From: Phaseolus vulgaris
Taxonomy: Eukaryota; Streptophyta; Magnoliopsida; Fabales; Fabaceae
DNA: 64,000 bases
Reading direction: 5' to 3'
Assembly (NCBI RefSeq): GCF_000499845.2
Contig: NC_023753.2
Coordinates: 3,246,791 to 3,310,790 of the forward strand
Under the pieces are notes generated by a model. That model was given only the letters and a program-made list of their open reading frames with translations, did not search any database and was not told the origin of the DNA. The position numbers were made by a program, and so were the translations under genes. Every line of letters begins with the position of its first letter. Position 1 is the stretch's first letter. Positions 24,501 to 37,303 of this stretch are shown here, in pieces.

Positions 24501-26330
24501 ATAAATTAAAAAAATTATTGTTATGAATTAATTATTATAATATTATTTATTAAAACAAATTATTCAAGTAAAACAATGTTACATTATTTATTTCAATTCA
24601 AAAATATTAAATCACTTTATTTACTTTTAAACCATGTACTTGGATTTTTTAAGCCCTAGAGAGTTATAACGTTAGACGATAAAAATAGAGACAAAATAAA
24701 GCAAAACATAAATAAGCTGAATATTTAATTATCTAGTAAGCTAAAAACAGGTAAATAAATAGAAAAATACATTTAAAAATTATATAATTTAAATTATTTA
24801 ATAAAAAAGTATAACAAGTTTTACTATTTTTTTTCTCTGTGCATCAAACATATTTAATAGGTGATATTTATGGGTTGCTTTTCTTTGAAGTAATTTTTTC
24901 ATTAGAGTAGTCTTACATAACACTTTAAAGTTGTTTTGAAGCAACTCTTTTATTCATCTTATGTGACACTCTAAAGTTACTTAAAATTTCTCTGTTTTTT
25001 TTTTTATATTAAGTAATTTAAAGCAACTCAAGTTTAAGAATAACCATTATTCCACTTGATGGAATAATAATTATTTTAATGCAATAATGAAATTTAAATT
25101 AGAAAATATAATATTGCGAGTTATTTGAAATTAATTAAAGTTTTTTCTAATGAAATAAAATTTATTATATTAATAATAAAGTCTAAACTAAAAAATAGAA
25201 CGGTTAGTTTTTTAAATTTTGTTTTATTGAAATAAAATAGTATAAACTACTAAATAATAATTCCATATATAGAAAATACAAATCATATTTTCTAATTTAT
25301 AAAAAAAACTCGTATTGATATTGAAGATGATCATTATATCTTTTATCGAGACAACCTATTTCTATATTATACATCAAACCAAAAACTTTATTTGCTGCAA
25401 GAAAGAAAGAAATTGTCTCGGTAAAATTTATTTAAAAAAATTGATTTTCAATAAAGCCGTCACTTATTATAATTTTTAACATATTTCGACAAAGTTATTT
25501 AAGAATGAAAATTCTATTATTTTAAAGCAAGTTGAAAGTTATATTTTTTTTTATAAAACGCATATATGATAAAAGAATTCAAAAAATAACAAAAAAAAAC
25601 CCATGTTTATTTTTATTTATATAAAAAACACTCTGCTGTAATATTTTTCTTAAGCACAAAGAAATACATTCATTGTACCAGCCAATTGCGTAGAAATTAA
25701 AACAAAAAAAAAGGAAAAAGAAAGAATACGTATAAGGACAAATTTATATGAATCATAGATAGATCATATGCATTTAATACCTTATATCTGAAATAAGATT
25801 ATTATGTATCACAGAAATAAACAAATATTTTTCAAAAATGTATATTACTATTAATAATTTAAATAAAATATTAATAAGAGAGAGTTTTATAAGACTTTTG
25901 TATTAAAATAAAATTTATAAAAATATCTTAAAAATAATATATACAATAAAACTTAAAAAAAAAGAGAAAATTATGCTCTTTAAAATAACATATTAAAATA
26001 GTGAAAAATGTTTTCTTAACATTAGTTAAATAGTTTATGTCTGTTGGTGTCAGATTGAAAGGAAAACAGTGAATTGTAACCTAATTGAAAGAATGAAAGG
26101 TGATAAAAATATGTATGACTAATTTTACTATTTGAAATTGAGAGTAATTTGCTCAAACTCTTATGTATTGAACTCTTATATATTGAAGTGATATCTTATA
26201 TATTAATATTCAGCTTGATTTAAAAAAAAAAATAGTTTATCTCTGTGCTCTTATCTTAATAACTTTGTACAGAATTATATCTTATCTAATTTGATTGAAT
26301 ATTATGATAAAGTGATAAAAAAATTGTCAC
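21533..26330. other. Long AT-rich gene-free stretch
   Basis: Nearly 5 kb upstream of the CAD gene holds only AT-rich sequence with many homopolymer runs. Open frames are short and AT-driven. I see no transposon ends and no coding similarity. Confidence 0.45.
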
Positions 26331-26338
26331 CTCCAGCC

Positions 26339-26345
26339 ACCTACC
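26339..26345 (+). promoter_or_regulatory. AC element (ACCTACC) in the CAD promoter
   Basis: ACCTACC is an exact AC-I type element, the binding site for MYB regulators of lignin genes. It sits about 53 bases before the TATA box and 200 bases before the CAD start codon. A related CACCAACAAACTCC lies downstream of the TATA box at about 26429-26442. Position and gene identity make it credible. Confidence 0.7.
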
Positions 26346-26397
26346 GCAGAATGGTCCCACAATCCATGGTGATTGCTGAGTTGTTGGCTACGCCACC

Positions 26398-26406
26398 TTT
26401 ATATGC
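26398..26406 (+). promoter_or_regulatory. TATA box of the CAD gene
   Basis: TTTATATGC occurs about 140 bases before the start codon, leaving a leader of roughly 110 bases. Confidence 0.55.
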
Positions 26407-26538
26407 ACACTTCTTCCCAAAGTAACTCACCAACAAACTCCATTTCCCACTCTTACATCTTCTTTTCATTCCTTCACCACACTATCATTTGTTTTTCAGT
26501 GTTAAAACCCTTTTGAAGAACAAAAGTTAGAACAAAAG

Positions 26539-28071
26539 ATGGGTAGCCTTGAAGAGGAAAGAACAACTGTAGGATGGGCAGCAAGAGACCCTTCAGGGAT
26601 TCTCTCTCCATACACTTACAATCTAAGGTCATCTTAACTTCCATCTGTTTTTATTATTACACTTCATTTAGTACTTATAATAGTGTTTCTAATTTCATCA
26701 TTGTTGTTGTTGTTTGCAGAAACAATGGTCCTGATGATGTTTACATCAAAGTTCACTACTGTGGAATTTGCCATTCTGATCTCCACCAGATTAAAAACGA
26801 TCTTGGCATGTCCAATTATCCCATGGTCCCAGGGTACTTACGTGCACTGTTAACAATCCTGCTAATCATGGTTGTTCTGTGTGTTGTGTTTTTTTGTTTG
26901 ATATCCGTGTTGTGTTTTTTTGGGTGTTTTGTTCCAGACACGAAGTGGTTGGTGAGGTACTGGAGGTGGGGTCAAATGTTGGCAGGTTCAGAGTTGGTGA
27001 AATAGTTGGAGTGGGACTCCTCGTAGGTTGCTGCAAAAACTGCAGGCCGTGCCAGACAGACATTGAGCAGTACTGCAGCAAGAAAATTTGGTCTTACAAT
27101 GATGTTTACATCGATGGAAAGCCCACTCAAGGTGGCTTTGCAGAAACCATGGTCGTCGAGCAAAAGTAATTTATGAATTGCTGTTTAAAGTTTGAACTTT
27201 TTAAGAGTTTGATCTGCAATCTTAGTCTTGGGTATGACCCTTTTAAATTTGTATTACAAAGATTAACATGATGAAGTTAATTTGATTGTTGTGCATTTTT
27301 GGGTGTTAGGTTTGTGGTGAAAATTCCAGAGGGTTTGGCGGCGGAGCAAGCTGCGCCATTGCTGTGTGCGGGGGTGACTGTGTACAGTCCACTGGCACAT
27401 TTTGGGCTGAAAGAGAGAGGGCTGAGGGGTGGAATATTGGGGCTTGGAGGAGTGGGACACATGGGAGTGAAGATAGCAAAGGCATTTGGCCACCATGTGA
27501 CTGTGATAAGTTCTTCTGATAAGAAAAAACAGGAGGCACTTGAACACGTTGGAGCTGACCAATATCTTGTTAGCTCTGATGAGTCTGCTATGCAGGAAGC
27601 TGCTGATTCACTTGACTACATCATCGACACTGTGCCTGTTGGCCACCCTCTTGAGCCTTATCTCTCCTTGCTCAAACTTGATGGCAAGTTGATCTTGATG
27701 GGAGTCATCAACACCCCTCTGCAATTTGTTAGCCCCATGGTAATGCTAGGTAATCACGCCACCTCTTTCTTGGTTTTGGAGTCACTTTTTTTTCAAATTT
27801 TAGTGAAGAACTCATTAATACGTTTTCTTGATTTTGCAATGTTGGTGATGTGTGGTGGTGTGGTGCAGGGAGGAAATCGATAACAGGAAGTTTCATTGGG
27901 AGCGTGAAGGAGACAGAGGAGATGTTGGAGTTCTGGAAAGAGAAGGGACTGAGCTCTATGATTGAAGTGGTGAAGATGGATTACGTGAACAAGGCTTTGG
28001 AAAGGTTGGAGAATAACGATGTAAGATACAGGTTTGTTGTGGATGTTAAAGGGAGCAAATTTGAACAGTGA
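26539..28071 (+). CDS. CAD: Cinnamyl alcohol dehydrogenase (five exons)
   Basis: Exons 26539-26627, 26720-26833, 26938-27165, 27310-27749 and 27869-28071 join at GT-AG sites into 357 residues, the usual length of bona fide CAD. The enzyme reduces cinnamaldehydes to monolignols with NADPH in the cytosol, the last step before lignin polymerisation. Catalytic zinc ligands are C47, H69 (GHE motif) and C163. Structural zinc ligands are C100, C103, C106 and C114. The dinucleotide fold has GLGGVG at 188-193, and S212 fits NADPH preference. W119 and F299 match the substrate pocket of Arabidopsis CAD4/5. The start [20 protein letters not shown] and end GSKFEQ are typical class I CAD. All residues expected for activity are intact. 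An AC element lies upstream. Family assignment is very secure; the exact in vivo aldehyde preference is not visible. Confidence 0.97.
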
Positions 28072-30050
28072 AAGCATCATGAAGAGTCTGGACAGTTAAT
28101 TAACTGAACTAAAGTTGCCTTTGTTTATTAAGAAGAGTGCTCTGTTTTCTCTGTTTTGGCTTCATGCCTTTCATTAGATACTTTACATGAAATTCTTGTG
28201 GAAAGCAAAAGATTCTCCACCTCCTACTACCACTACTACTACTTTGGGTTTTGTTGTGTTAAAATATTGATTCGTTGGTCAATAAAAAAAGAAGAAAAAA
28301 GTGGATATGAGTGGGTTACCAAATCTAAGTTGCTTCACCTTTACCTAATTTTTGAGAGAGACATTATCATCTTGCGTCACACATACGTCTCTCAAATATC
28401 ATCTTATCTTCACATTTTTTCTCTCATGGAAAATGATAGTTTTAATAACCTTTTGAATTTTATAATTTTTTATTTAATAGATTTAGAAATAAATATATAA
28501 TAAAAAATAAACTTATAATTAAACGATATAAAATATATTGAAATAATAATATTAGAAGTTGAAATATAGTTATATAAAAGTTAGGATTTTCAATGTATTA
28601 TTATCCTTTTCTAATCTTCTTTGTGTTTTTGCGGTTCTCTGCTCTCTTATGTTGTTGTTGATGGAGGGAAAATCTATACATATAAAATCTATAGATATAT
28701 GTATTTTTGTGATGATTTCAAACTTGAAGTTTCCTCTTCACCATATAGGAATACTTTGAAGTAAATTCCTAAACATAACTACAAAATAATGTTATATGTA
28801 AGTTTTGTCAATTAATAAATAAATTATAAATAAACTACTAAAATATATTATTTTAAAATATTTTAGACTTGACTACAATTTTTCTAATGTGCAGTGTTGG
28901 TTTCTTTATTTTAGAAGGGAAATAGTGAGTTTTTTTTATATATTTTAAAGCATTTGTAATTTTGATTATGTTTTGTTTTGCTTTCATTATATTCATTTAC
29001 CGTGTCATGGTTTAATTAACAAAAATCTAAGCAATACAAGAAGTACATATACAAAACATAAAATTATATCAAAATTTGCATATTTTTTAAAATAGAAAAT
29101 CAAATATCTCTATTTCAAAAATTAAAACTATAAGTTATATAAAATAAATAAAACAAAAATATATTTAAGTGAATACGTCATTAAAATAAAATAGATAATA
29201 TTTAGTGTCATTTTACTCTGTGTCATGTCATGACACGTTTTTCTGACTTAATATTTAATGTCTTTTTTAGACAATTTAAAGATCGATGTTACATATTCAA
29301 AATGGATTATATATTATGTATCTTTCCTATTTTACGCATTTTAAATAAGTTATGTCATTATACATAATATTTTTTTTATTATACTCTAAATAGTTCTTCC
29401 CTTCAGTATCTTCTTTATTAATTTTATACATTATTAATAAATATCACCATTGCACAAGTTTTACTTTTTATTCTATAAATATATATTTTTTATTATATAA
29501 ACATTTTTTGTTTATAGGACCATTAACATGTCATGCGGGTTGTAGTATATATATCTATATATGAAAAAGTTACATATACCATAACACTTTTTTTTTTTTT
29601 TGGAGAAACTCTCAATATTTGGATTCTACGTAATGGTTGTCTCTATTATATTTTTTTCCCTTTTAAGAATTTGCCATATGAATGATTATCAACAACATCC
29701 ACTTATAAATATTACCTTCTTTGGTTACCAAAACCACCAATGGTTGTGGAATAAAAAGGTGGATTTGTTTAATAAATAAATAGAAAATAGAAAAATTAAA
29801 ATGTATGCTTGAGAAGGTGAAAATAAAAGAAGAGAGAAAGGGAAAAAGGTTAAAAAGTAAATAAAAAACAACAATCATATTGTCGAGATATTGAAAAGTA
29901 AACATCGTCATCTTGACTTTTTTTTTTACATTATTTTTCAATATTCGTAGAAGGTTAATCAATTTAAATATTATTAATAAATAATGGATAATAAATAATT
30001 TTTGAAGTTATGATTTGAGTCTTTATACACTACTAACTTAATCCTTTTGA
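28072..30050. other. CAD 3' flank and gene-free AT-rich DNA
   Basis: The first 200-300 bases probably include the CAD 3' untranslated region. The rest is AT-rich without supported genes. The minus open frame at 29663-29962 is AT-driven and rejected. Confidence 0.45.
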
Positions 30051-30054
30051 GTCC

Positions 30055-31545
30055 AAATTCATCACTATAAATAGATAAACACGACAAGAATAAAACATAA
30101 TAAAATTCTAATTATTCACTTATATAAGTACTCAATCCTATATTTGGACTCGCATTGACTTAAACGTCAAAGTATAATTGTAGGTACCTTTTTTTTAAAG
30201 ACCGAGTAATCAAGGAACAAAGATAACATTGATCGAAAGTCTAAGAGACCAAGATATTGAAGATCAAAAGAGTAAACAACTAAATAATCACATTCTCGAT
30301 CAAGGTTGACTTCATCGAGAATCCCTGCTGAGAATGGCTAAACAATCACATTCTCGGTCAAGGTCAATTTTGCCGAGATTCCTTCTTGACAATGGCCAAA
30401 TAATCATGCATTCTTGATAGATTGAGAATTCCCAAACATTCACGCATTCTCAGCCATGGTTAATCATACCAAGTGATTTCCGGTCATAATAAAATGGTAT
30501 CGAAACATTTCCAAACGAAATTTACATTATATCTTAATCAAGAACGTCCAAACTTTCAAATATTTTCAACAAAGAGTCAATTAATCAATTTACGCATCAA
30601 GCCAACAATTAGACAACAACAATAAATAAACGAACATGAAATAAAATGTGGAAGAATGCGAACAAAACTTAGAAAACTCAATATTCAATCATATAAGTCG
30701 ATATAATGTCGACACTGATACAAACCTCCATTCTAGTCAAAAAGTAAAAACGGTTTCGTTTAGTACAAAAAAAAACAACATTGAGATTGATAATCTTCAA
30801 GAATAGTCAGTCTTGTCAGTCACATCTTTGGCTCCGAGAATAGTGGAACGTGTCAATTCCTCCTGGGCATCTAGAATGTCTTCCATTGGGATCAATTATC
30901 CTTTGTAAAAATCTTTCCCGACATCAAAATTTCTCTCATCTAGAGGAATGTTGTAAAAGTGTGCAGCTTGTTGTAAAGCCTTCGAGACCTTTCGCATGAC
31001 ACTCTTGCTCGAGTTTGGTGGGCCAGTGTGACTATTGCCTATGACAACATGTCGGTAGGATGACTAAAGAAAATGGATTTTTCTTTTCAACCAAGTCATC
31101 ATAAGCACACCTCGACCTACATAATCTAGACTCTTCGCCTTATAACTTGAGTTTGGGGGTCAGTATACTATCAAGATGTCCGGAAACTCACATCATTTTT
31201 GGTCTCGGACTCACGACACCCACAGAAGGTTAATCAACCGTCAATTATTCAAATAAGATTAATAAGGGATGAATAGTAAACAACCCCTATAATCATGATT
31301 AGAAGCACTTTGGTCGATATGCCCGTAGTTTAATCCTCCCCCAATCTATCACTATAAATTGATAAGCACTTCAAGTACAAAGGATAGAAAACTTCTAACT
31401 CTTCACTTATATAAGTACCTAATCCTATACTCAAATTCGTTATTCGTCGAAGTATAATTGCAACTCTTACCTTGAAAACAAAATAACCAAGAAACTGAAA
31501 CATCATTAACAAAAAATCAAAAGACCAAAATATTGAATATAAAAA
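30055..31545 (-). mobile_element. Relic bounded by LTR-like direct repeats
   Basis: Segments at about 30055-30265 and 31340-31550 are diverged direct copies: both contain ATCACTATAAAT, then CACTTATATAAGTAC, AATCCTATA and AAGTATAATTG in the same order. Spacing is about 1.29 kb. The TATATAAG within each copy fits an LTR promoter. Inside, on minus around 30850-31000, one frame reads ALQQAAHFYNIPLDERNFDV then GKDFYKG, a protein relic I do not recognise. Around 30290-30470 a unit containing ATTCTCG and ATCA is repeated several times. I infer an old, short, non-functional LTR element. Confidence 0.5.
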
Positions 31546-31550
31546 GAAGA

Positions 31551-32120
31551 AGACAATATTAAAAATTAAAAAAAAGACGTTGAGTATAAAGAATATCCGA
31601 TTTTGCAGTAACAACTAAATGAAAAATAACATTGTTTTAAACTTTAAAAATGATAGGAAAAAAAAATATTTGAAAAAGTCTTCTATTAGAAAAACGAAAC
31701 AAGTACATGAACAACTTTATCCGCAACTAATCAAACACATTTTCTTTCTTTATTGAAAAGTTGCTTCCTCTACAAACGTACAACGCTTCATTAAGGAAAA
31801 TTGTTTTGTTAACGTTAATTGCTTCTTGCAAACATCATTCCTTTTTCCTATTTTGTCTTAAAACATTAAATTATAAAGTAATATGGAAAATTGGTGTATT
31901 GCAGATATTCATGGTTAAGAGTTGTTCATATGTAAAATAAGCAAAACTAAATTATGTATCGATGCCAATCCTTTTGAAAGTTGTGGCAATCACAAGTTAT
32001 ATTATATCATGTCTTTTATAATATATTGGATTCTTAGTTATTTTTATTATTAATGTTAAGGAGGATAAAACAAGTGAGATTGATCTGATTTATCATTTAT
32101 TCATAAAAAATAAGGCATGA
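31551..32120. other. Intergenic DNA between two mobile-element relics
   Basis: No coding or structural signal was recognised. Confidence 0.4.
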
Positions 32121-32122
32121 TG

Positions 32123-32942
32123 GGTTGTTACGGGGTGGCAACGCGGACAAATCCGCTCTACATAGGCTCATCCGGTATTTAGTTCGTAAAATGTGAGTTA
32201 TGTTGATTGGTTCCACATAAAGAATGTGGATTTATTTCACTGGTCCGTTCCGCATAAGAGGTAATCTGCGGGTCCGTGGGTAGTTTGTATAAGAAAAATA
32301 TTTTTTTTCAAAAATTAAAATTTTATTAATTATAAAAAAATTATTTTATTACTGAAAAATTAATTTTTTTTTTCAATTCATTCAATTAAGATAAAAATAT
32401 AAATTCAACTATGAGAGTTGTTAGAAGACTTATTAAAAATAATTAAAGTTTTGTTTTGTATGTAACGAGTATCTTATCAAAGTTTTGTTACAAAATATTT
32501 GAATGAAGATGACTAATTTTTTAACTATTCTATTGAAATATCTTCTTTATATTATTTTTTATTAACAAATTTTAAATATAAGACTTTACTTAAAATTAAA
32601 TTCAATGTCACTCTTACTACTAACTCTTTTAGATGATTAAAATAAAACATTATTGTTTTTAATACATCAAATTCAATTTTTTTTAAAATAAAATAAAATA
32701 TAGGTCACATTGCAATAATGGATAAATGAGATATAATTTTTTTAAAGAAATCAAATAATTATTTTTTTATTTATGCGGGCCAACCCACCCGTCTCATTGT
32801 TGGCCCGCATGGGTTGCTAGTTATGCGAGACAAGCCTAAGCGGGTTAGCGGGCTAGATTAGTTAGTCCACCCCGTAATTTTTGGTAGCGGGCTGTAGGTC
32901 AGTCCGCATGACCCACCCTGCATTGCCATCCCTAGGTTGATT
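32123..32942. mobile_element. Non-autonomous hAT-like element with target-site duplication
   Basis: The element spans 32131-32934. Its left end reads CGGGGTGGCAACGCGG and its right end, on minus, TAGGGATGGCAATGCAGG, imperfect inverted repeats of the GGGATGGCAA type common in plant hAT elements. Flanks GGTTGTTA and GGTTGATT match at 6 of 8 positions, as expected for an old 8-base duplication. Internally GCGGGCCAAC and GTTGGCCCGC form a hairpin near 32775-32808. No transposase is present. Confidence 0.65.
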
Positions 32943-33009
32943 CATTGTATAAAACCGATTGAATTTTTTAAATTGTTCTGTCTAAGGTTGAATTGACTGA
33001 CTGACCGCC

Positions 33010-33110
33010 AATATTTATAATTTATAACTTATAATTTATAATTTATAATTTATAATTTATAACTTATAACTTATAACTTATAACTTATAACTTATAATTT
33101 ATAATTTATT
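33010..33110. repeat. Ten-base tandem repeat (TTATAATTTA / TTATAACTTA)
   Basis: About ten head-to-tail copies of a ten-base unit alternate between TATAATTTAT and TATAACTTAT forms. It looks like a minisatellite just beyond the hAT-like element. Confidence 0.85.
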
Positions 33111-33391
33111 AAAATTTATTTTTTATCATATGCATATATATATATATATGTTAAAAATATATTTAAGTGTATAATTAATTTTTAAATTTTTAATTGATCA
33201 ATTAATTAAATAAATTTAAACAATAATTATATTTACATGTTAAATTATTTTATTATAATTAATAATTGAAATTTCATTTATCAGTTTTAATAATTTATAT
33301 TATAATATTATAGTATATATGTATTTTTCAAATAATGTAATAAAAAAAATAATTTTATAAATACATTTTTTTTTTTCTAAAAGTGAGCTCG

Positions 33392-33443
33392 TAGTCCATT
33401 TTAATTTAGTTTTGTAATCCATTTTAATTTAGTTTTGGTCCAC
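33392..33443. repeat. Short tandem duplication (TCCATTTTAATTTAGTTTTG)
   Basis: The 20-base core plus a few bases occurs twice in a row with nearly perfect identity. Confidence 0.7.
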
Positions 33444-34390
33444 TAATTTGACAGATTAGGCAAGATAGCTCGAAGTGACAAAATGGATTGAAAACACTAA
33501 AGCAAATTCTGGGAGTACCTCCATATCTTCTTCTTGCATTTTCATAATTTTTTTTTTAATTCTAACAATACTCTTCTGAGTATGGTGGATGGTGTTATGT
33601 TTTCTTTTTTCATTTTAAAGTAGTGGTGATTGCTTGTGGTGACTGATGGTTAAGGTGTTTTTAATGGTGGTGATTGTGTTTTTCTTCACTCATTTTTAAA
33701 ATTTTCTCAAAGCTACAAAATCCAACAAAAAACCAACAAAGTGCAAAAATGAATTACAAACTAAAAAAATTATCTTCATATCGAGAAATGTCAAATACAA
33801 TATATCTTCTCACCAACACTCTCTCACACACTCAAGTGATGAAATTCTCATCTCAAATGTTGCGATTGAAGAAAAAAAAAATGTTGCGACTGAAAGATAA
33901 TAAAATCATATAAATGAAGTTATTCAGGAGGTGAAAGTCGAAGAATGTTCATATGAATGTGTAAGTTGTTTAAAAGATAACTAACTTGACCTGTTATATG
34001 AATTAACCTTGTCATACTAAGAGAGATGATATTAAGATTATTTACGCGCATAGTTGTGTGGATTTCACAGGTACAGATCAAGTGTCTATTTGGTGTGAAT
34101 TAGTAGAACTCTAAAATGTGAAAGATGAATTATGAATTTTAATAGATATTTGATGATTTGAGAAATTGTATGAGACTTGATGAATTATATTTATTAATTT
34201 AAAATTAAAATTATATAGGATTTTTTTATATAGTTAACTTACCCAATTTTTTTGTGTTTGTTTTCTTTAATATGCGATGATCATATAATTACGCAGGAGC
34301 TTATGAAGTTATAGGTAATAGAACTTACAAGTGAGTAATCAGAAGATGTGATGCTTTTAAGATAAATGTTTTGTTTTTTTTTTAAACTTT

Positions 34391-34417
34391 TGTATATATA
34401 TATATATATATATATAA
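34391..34417. repeat. TA dinucleotide microsatellite
   Basis: An uninterrupted run of about 25 bases of alternating T and A. Confidence 0.9.
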
Positions 34418-34419
34418 TT

Positions 34420-35490
34420 CCTATGAAAAAGAATACATACAATTATGAGATAATTGTGTATATTCATATTATTTAAATATTGTTTGTTTATGAATAAAAA
34501 TTAAGGAAGTTACAATTCCTTACCCATTCTTCTTTTTAACGGCTATTTAATGCGGTCCTGGTTCTATCTCACTAAAACCAATATTCGGGGCAAAGGAGTC
34601 ATCAGAGACTGTCTAAGAACTAGCTATAAGCTATTTGACCTAAACCCACGATATTCCCAATTCCCGATGTAGATGATTAAAAGATCCTTGCTCTTACCCT
34701 TACTATTCATGCCTAAAACTAAAATATTTCGTAGTTAGACACTCATGCACTTTCGATAGCACCCTATAACCACGCTCGAGTATCTCTACCCAGATGACTC
34801 ACTCACATCCAAATCTTACACATGCGTAGACATTAAGGTAAACACATATTTTTCAACCATAATTACCCTACTAATTTAAAAATTGAGTTGCGCATTAAAG
34901 TAGTTTTATAAGTAGCCCCTACTCGCCATTGAACCACTAAACTCCTCACAGTGAAGCAATATTCAATCAGATAAAATACATAACGAGCACATATCATACA
35001 TACAAAATGCCCCCGCCCCGGCTTTGATCAGCTCCTCACGAACTCTTACTGGTACCTGGCTTGAGTGGCTTCTAACAACAAGTTAACAATGACTCCTTAT
35101 GTGACAGGGACTAATGTAGATGGGAAGACCTTTCATTTGCAGAGTAAGTATCTAACCTCATTAAAGAATATATCAATAGAAATTGTTCTTTGTCTGGAGG
35201 AATCGGGAGGAAAGCTACGGGATTGACAAAGAAAATTCATTACAATGAGTATATTCATTTGAACAAATATTCTATCTAATAACTGTAAAAAATACACTGA
35301 CTACCCTGACTTGCTACAGTCCAACTTTGATTGGTAGTAGTATTAGAAGGCCTAAAACGAGACATTGCTGGGCCATTGCATTCTCCAAACAAACAATCAA
35401 ACATTCATTAAAAGCCTTCTCATGTTGTAGTTTTCCGAATACTCTATAACCTCAAGGACACCGATAGGTCAAAAGTTCTAGCTGGCATGA
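34420..35490. other. 3' flank of the UNC-50 gene, no gene recognised
   Basis: Base composition is less AT-rich than elsewhere between about 34540 and 35200. I tested for coding similarity by eye and found none. It could include the UNC-50 3' untranslated region near its right end or an unrecognised repeat. Confidence 0.35.
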
Positions 35491-37268
35491 TCATATTTGT
35501 CGACTGAAGTACATGTTCATAAAGTATCTAGAGGGATTGAAACCACTTAAAATCACTGCAAATAAGAAAGTGGGTTCAGATGCAATATTAACCCGTCATG
35601 AAAGAACAAAAATGGTACCACTCAATACTTACAAATGGGAGAAAGGACAATTACGATGCCAATGGGGTACAGGAAAAAGGTGGTCCTCTCCAAAAAAGGC
35701 AGAACTACAACCAACAAATGTTAATCAAATAAATTCAACGGTATTCACAGTTCCCACAAACTCGAAACAAAAATTTGTAGTTTCAGAGTTATACACACTC
35801 AGTAAACAATTTTAATGTACATTTATTCAATATGCTGACCACACATCCAACAGACACACGTCATAAGAATTTGTTCTCTACATCATACAAAAGGGACTTT
35901 AGAGTAAAAAAACAAAGAAATGGTACTTAGCTGCAGATATTCAATAACGCACAATAACCGATTTCTATAGTATAATTGGCAAGAATTAAAACATAATCAC
36001 AGCAAATGAACATATTTATGAAGAGCTTAATAAGAGGATCCAGCCTCTATAGCCCTAAGACACTTTTCACGAAAAATACAGCCATACCCGAAGGAAATTA
36101 CACTAAAAAAGTATTATGAACTGATCTCAACGAGAAATTAACTTACACCAGTGTAAGTTACTATCGTTCTCACACAATCAATAACTTCGTATAAAATGTG
36201 AGTTTCATGATCTAACTACTGAATTGTAGCTACTGCCTCCAGTCCTTTCTATAACAATCTTATATGGGAAGTTTGTCTTGATTATTTTCAGACTTAAATA
36301 TGTTTAGTCCCTGTAAAATGAGTAACTTTTTTTTTTTTATCACTTTAAAATTGAAAATCACTAATTTTTCATCCCTTGAATTATGGTAGGCTTATATGTT
36401 GAATAAAAGGACGAATGGTCATTCTGTAATAACGCATAATAGTGTTGTGATATAATGTTAGTATATGACATCCCAAAAAAACTCCTAAATAATCAGTAAA
36501 ATAAACAATATTTATCCATCTTAAAATGAATGCTAGGAACTAAAAATAGGGACTTGAAATTTTGGAGGGATGAAAACTAAAAAAAATATATTATACGTAA
36601 CTAATACCATAAAATTGTCACATTTTATAAATACTAAAAAATGGTTATTTTAAACTTTATATGGATGAAAAACGAAGTAAATTTTTATAGGGACCGAAAT
36701 GAAAAACTCACTAATTTTACAGGGATTAAAAACATATTTAGGCCTTATTTTTATGAGTCCCTCCAAGTTGTTTACTGCATTGATTATCATTTTTACAAAA
36801 CAATCCCTTAAATGGACATGCATTAACTAGGTAGAAACAGATCAAGAAAATGGAATTCCAATGGTTTTAAGGGTAATTATGGAAAAATTACACAAATTGT
36901 TTACAAATTTAATGTCATTAACTAACTTACCTATATTCTTTAATTCTTGTGAAGCAGTTAAAATGATCCTATATATAGGACCAAAGATAGTGCATATTGT
37001 GAGATTGTTCATGTAAAATCGTATAAAAATTGAATGAAGATAATTAAATGATTCTTACTTTCATATATTTTAAATGTATATAGTACATTAATTAAAATAA
37101 TTTTGATGTGCATATTCAAGGTATCAAGTAATTATGAATCAATCTAAAATTTTGTATACAACGGATACTTTTAATCTATTGGTGAGTTCTGGGATAAAAT
37201 AATCTAACAAAAGGGTGTTGAACAGTGTAAAAGTGTGTGCAACTTATACAGTGAGTTCTGGGATAAAT

Positions 37269-37303
<35 letters not shown>

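Noticed and set aside
35513..35815. Open frame of 100 codons on plus
   Set aside because: It runs antisense across the last two exons of the UNC-50 gene; the minus-strand exons give a continuous conserved protein, so the plus frame is a shadow.
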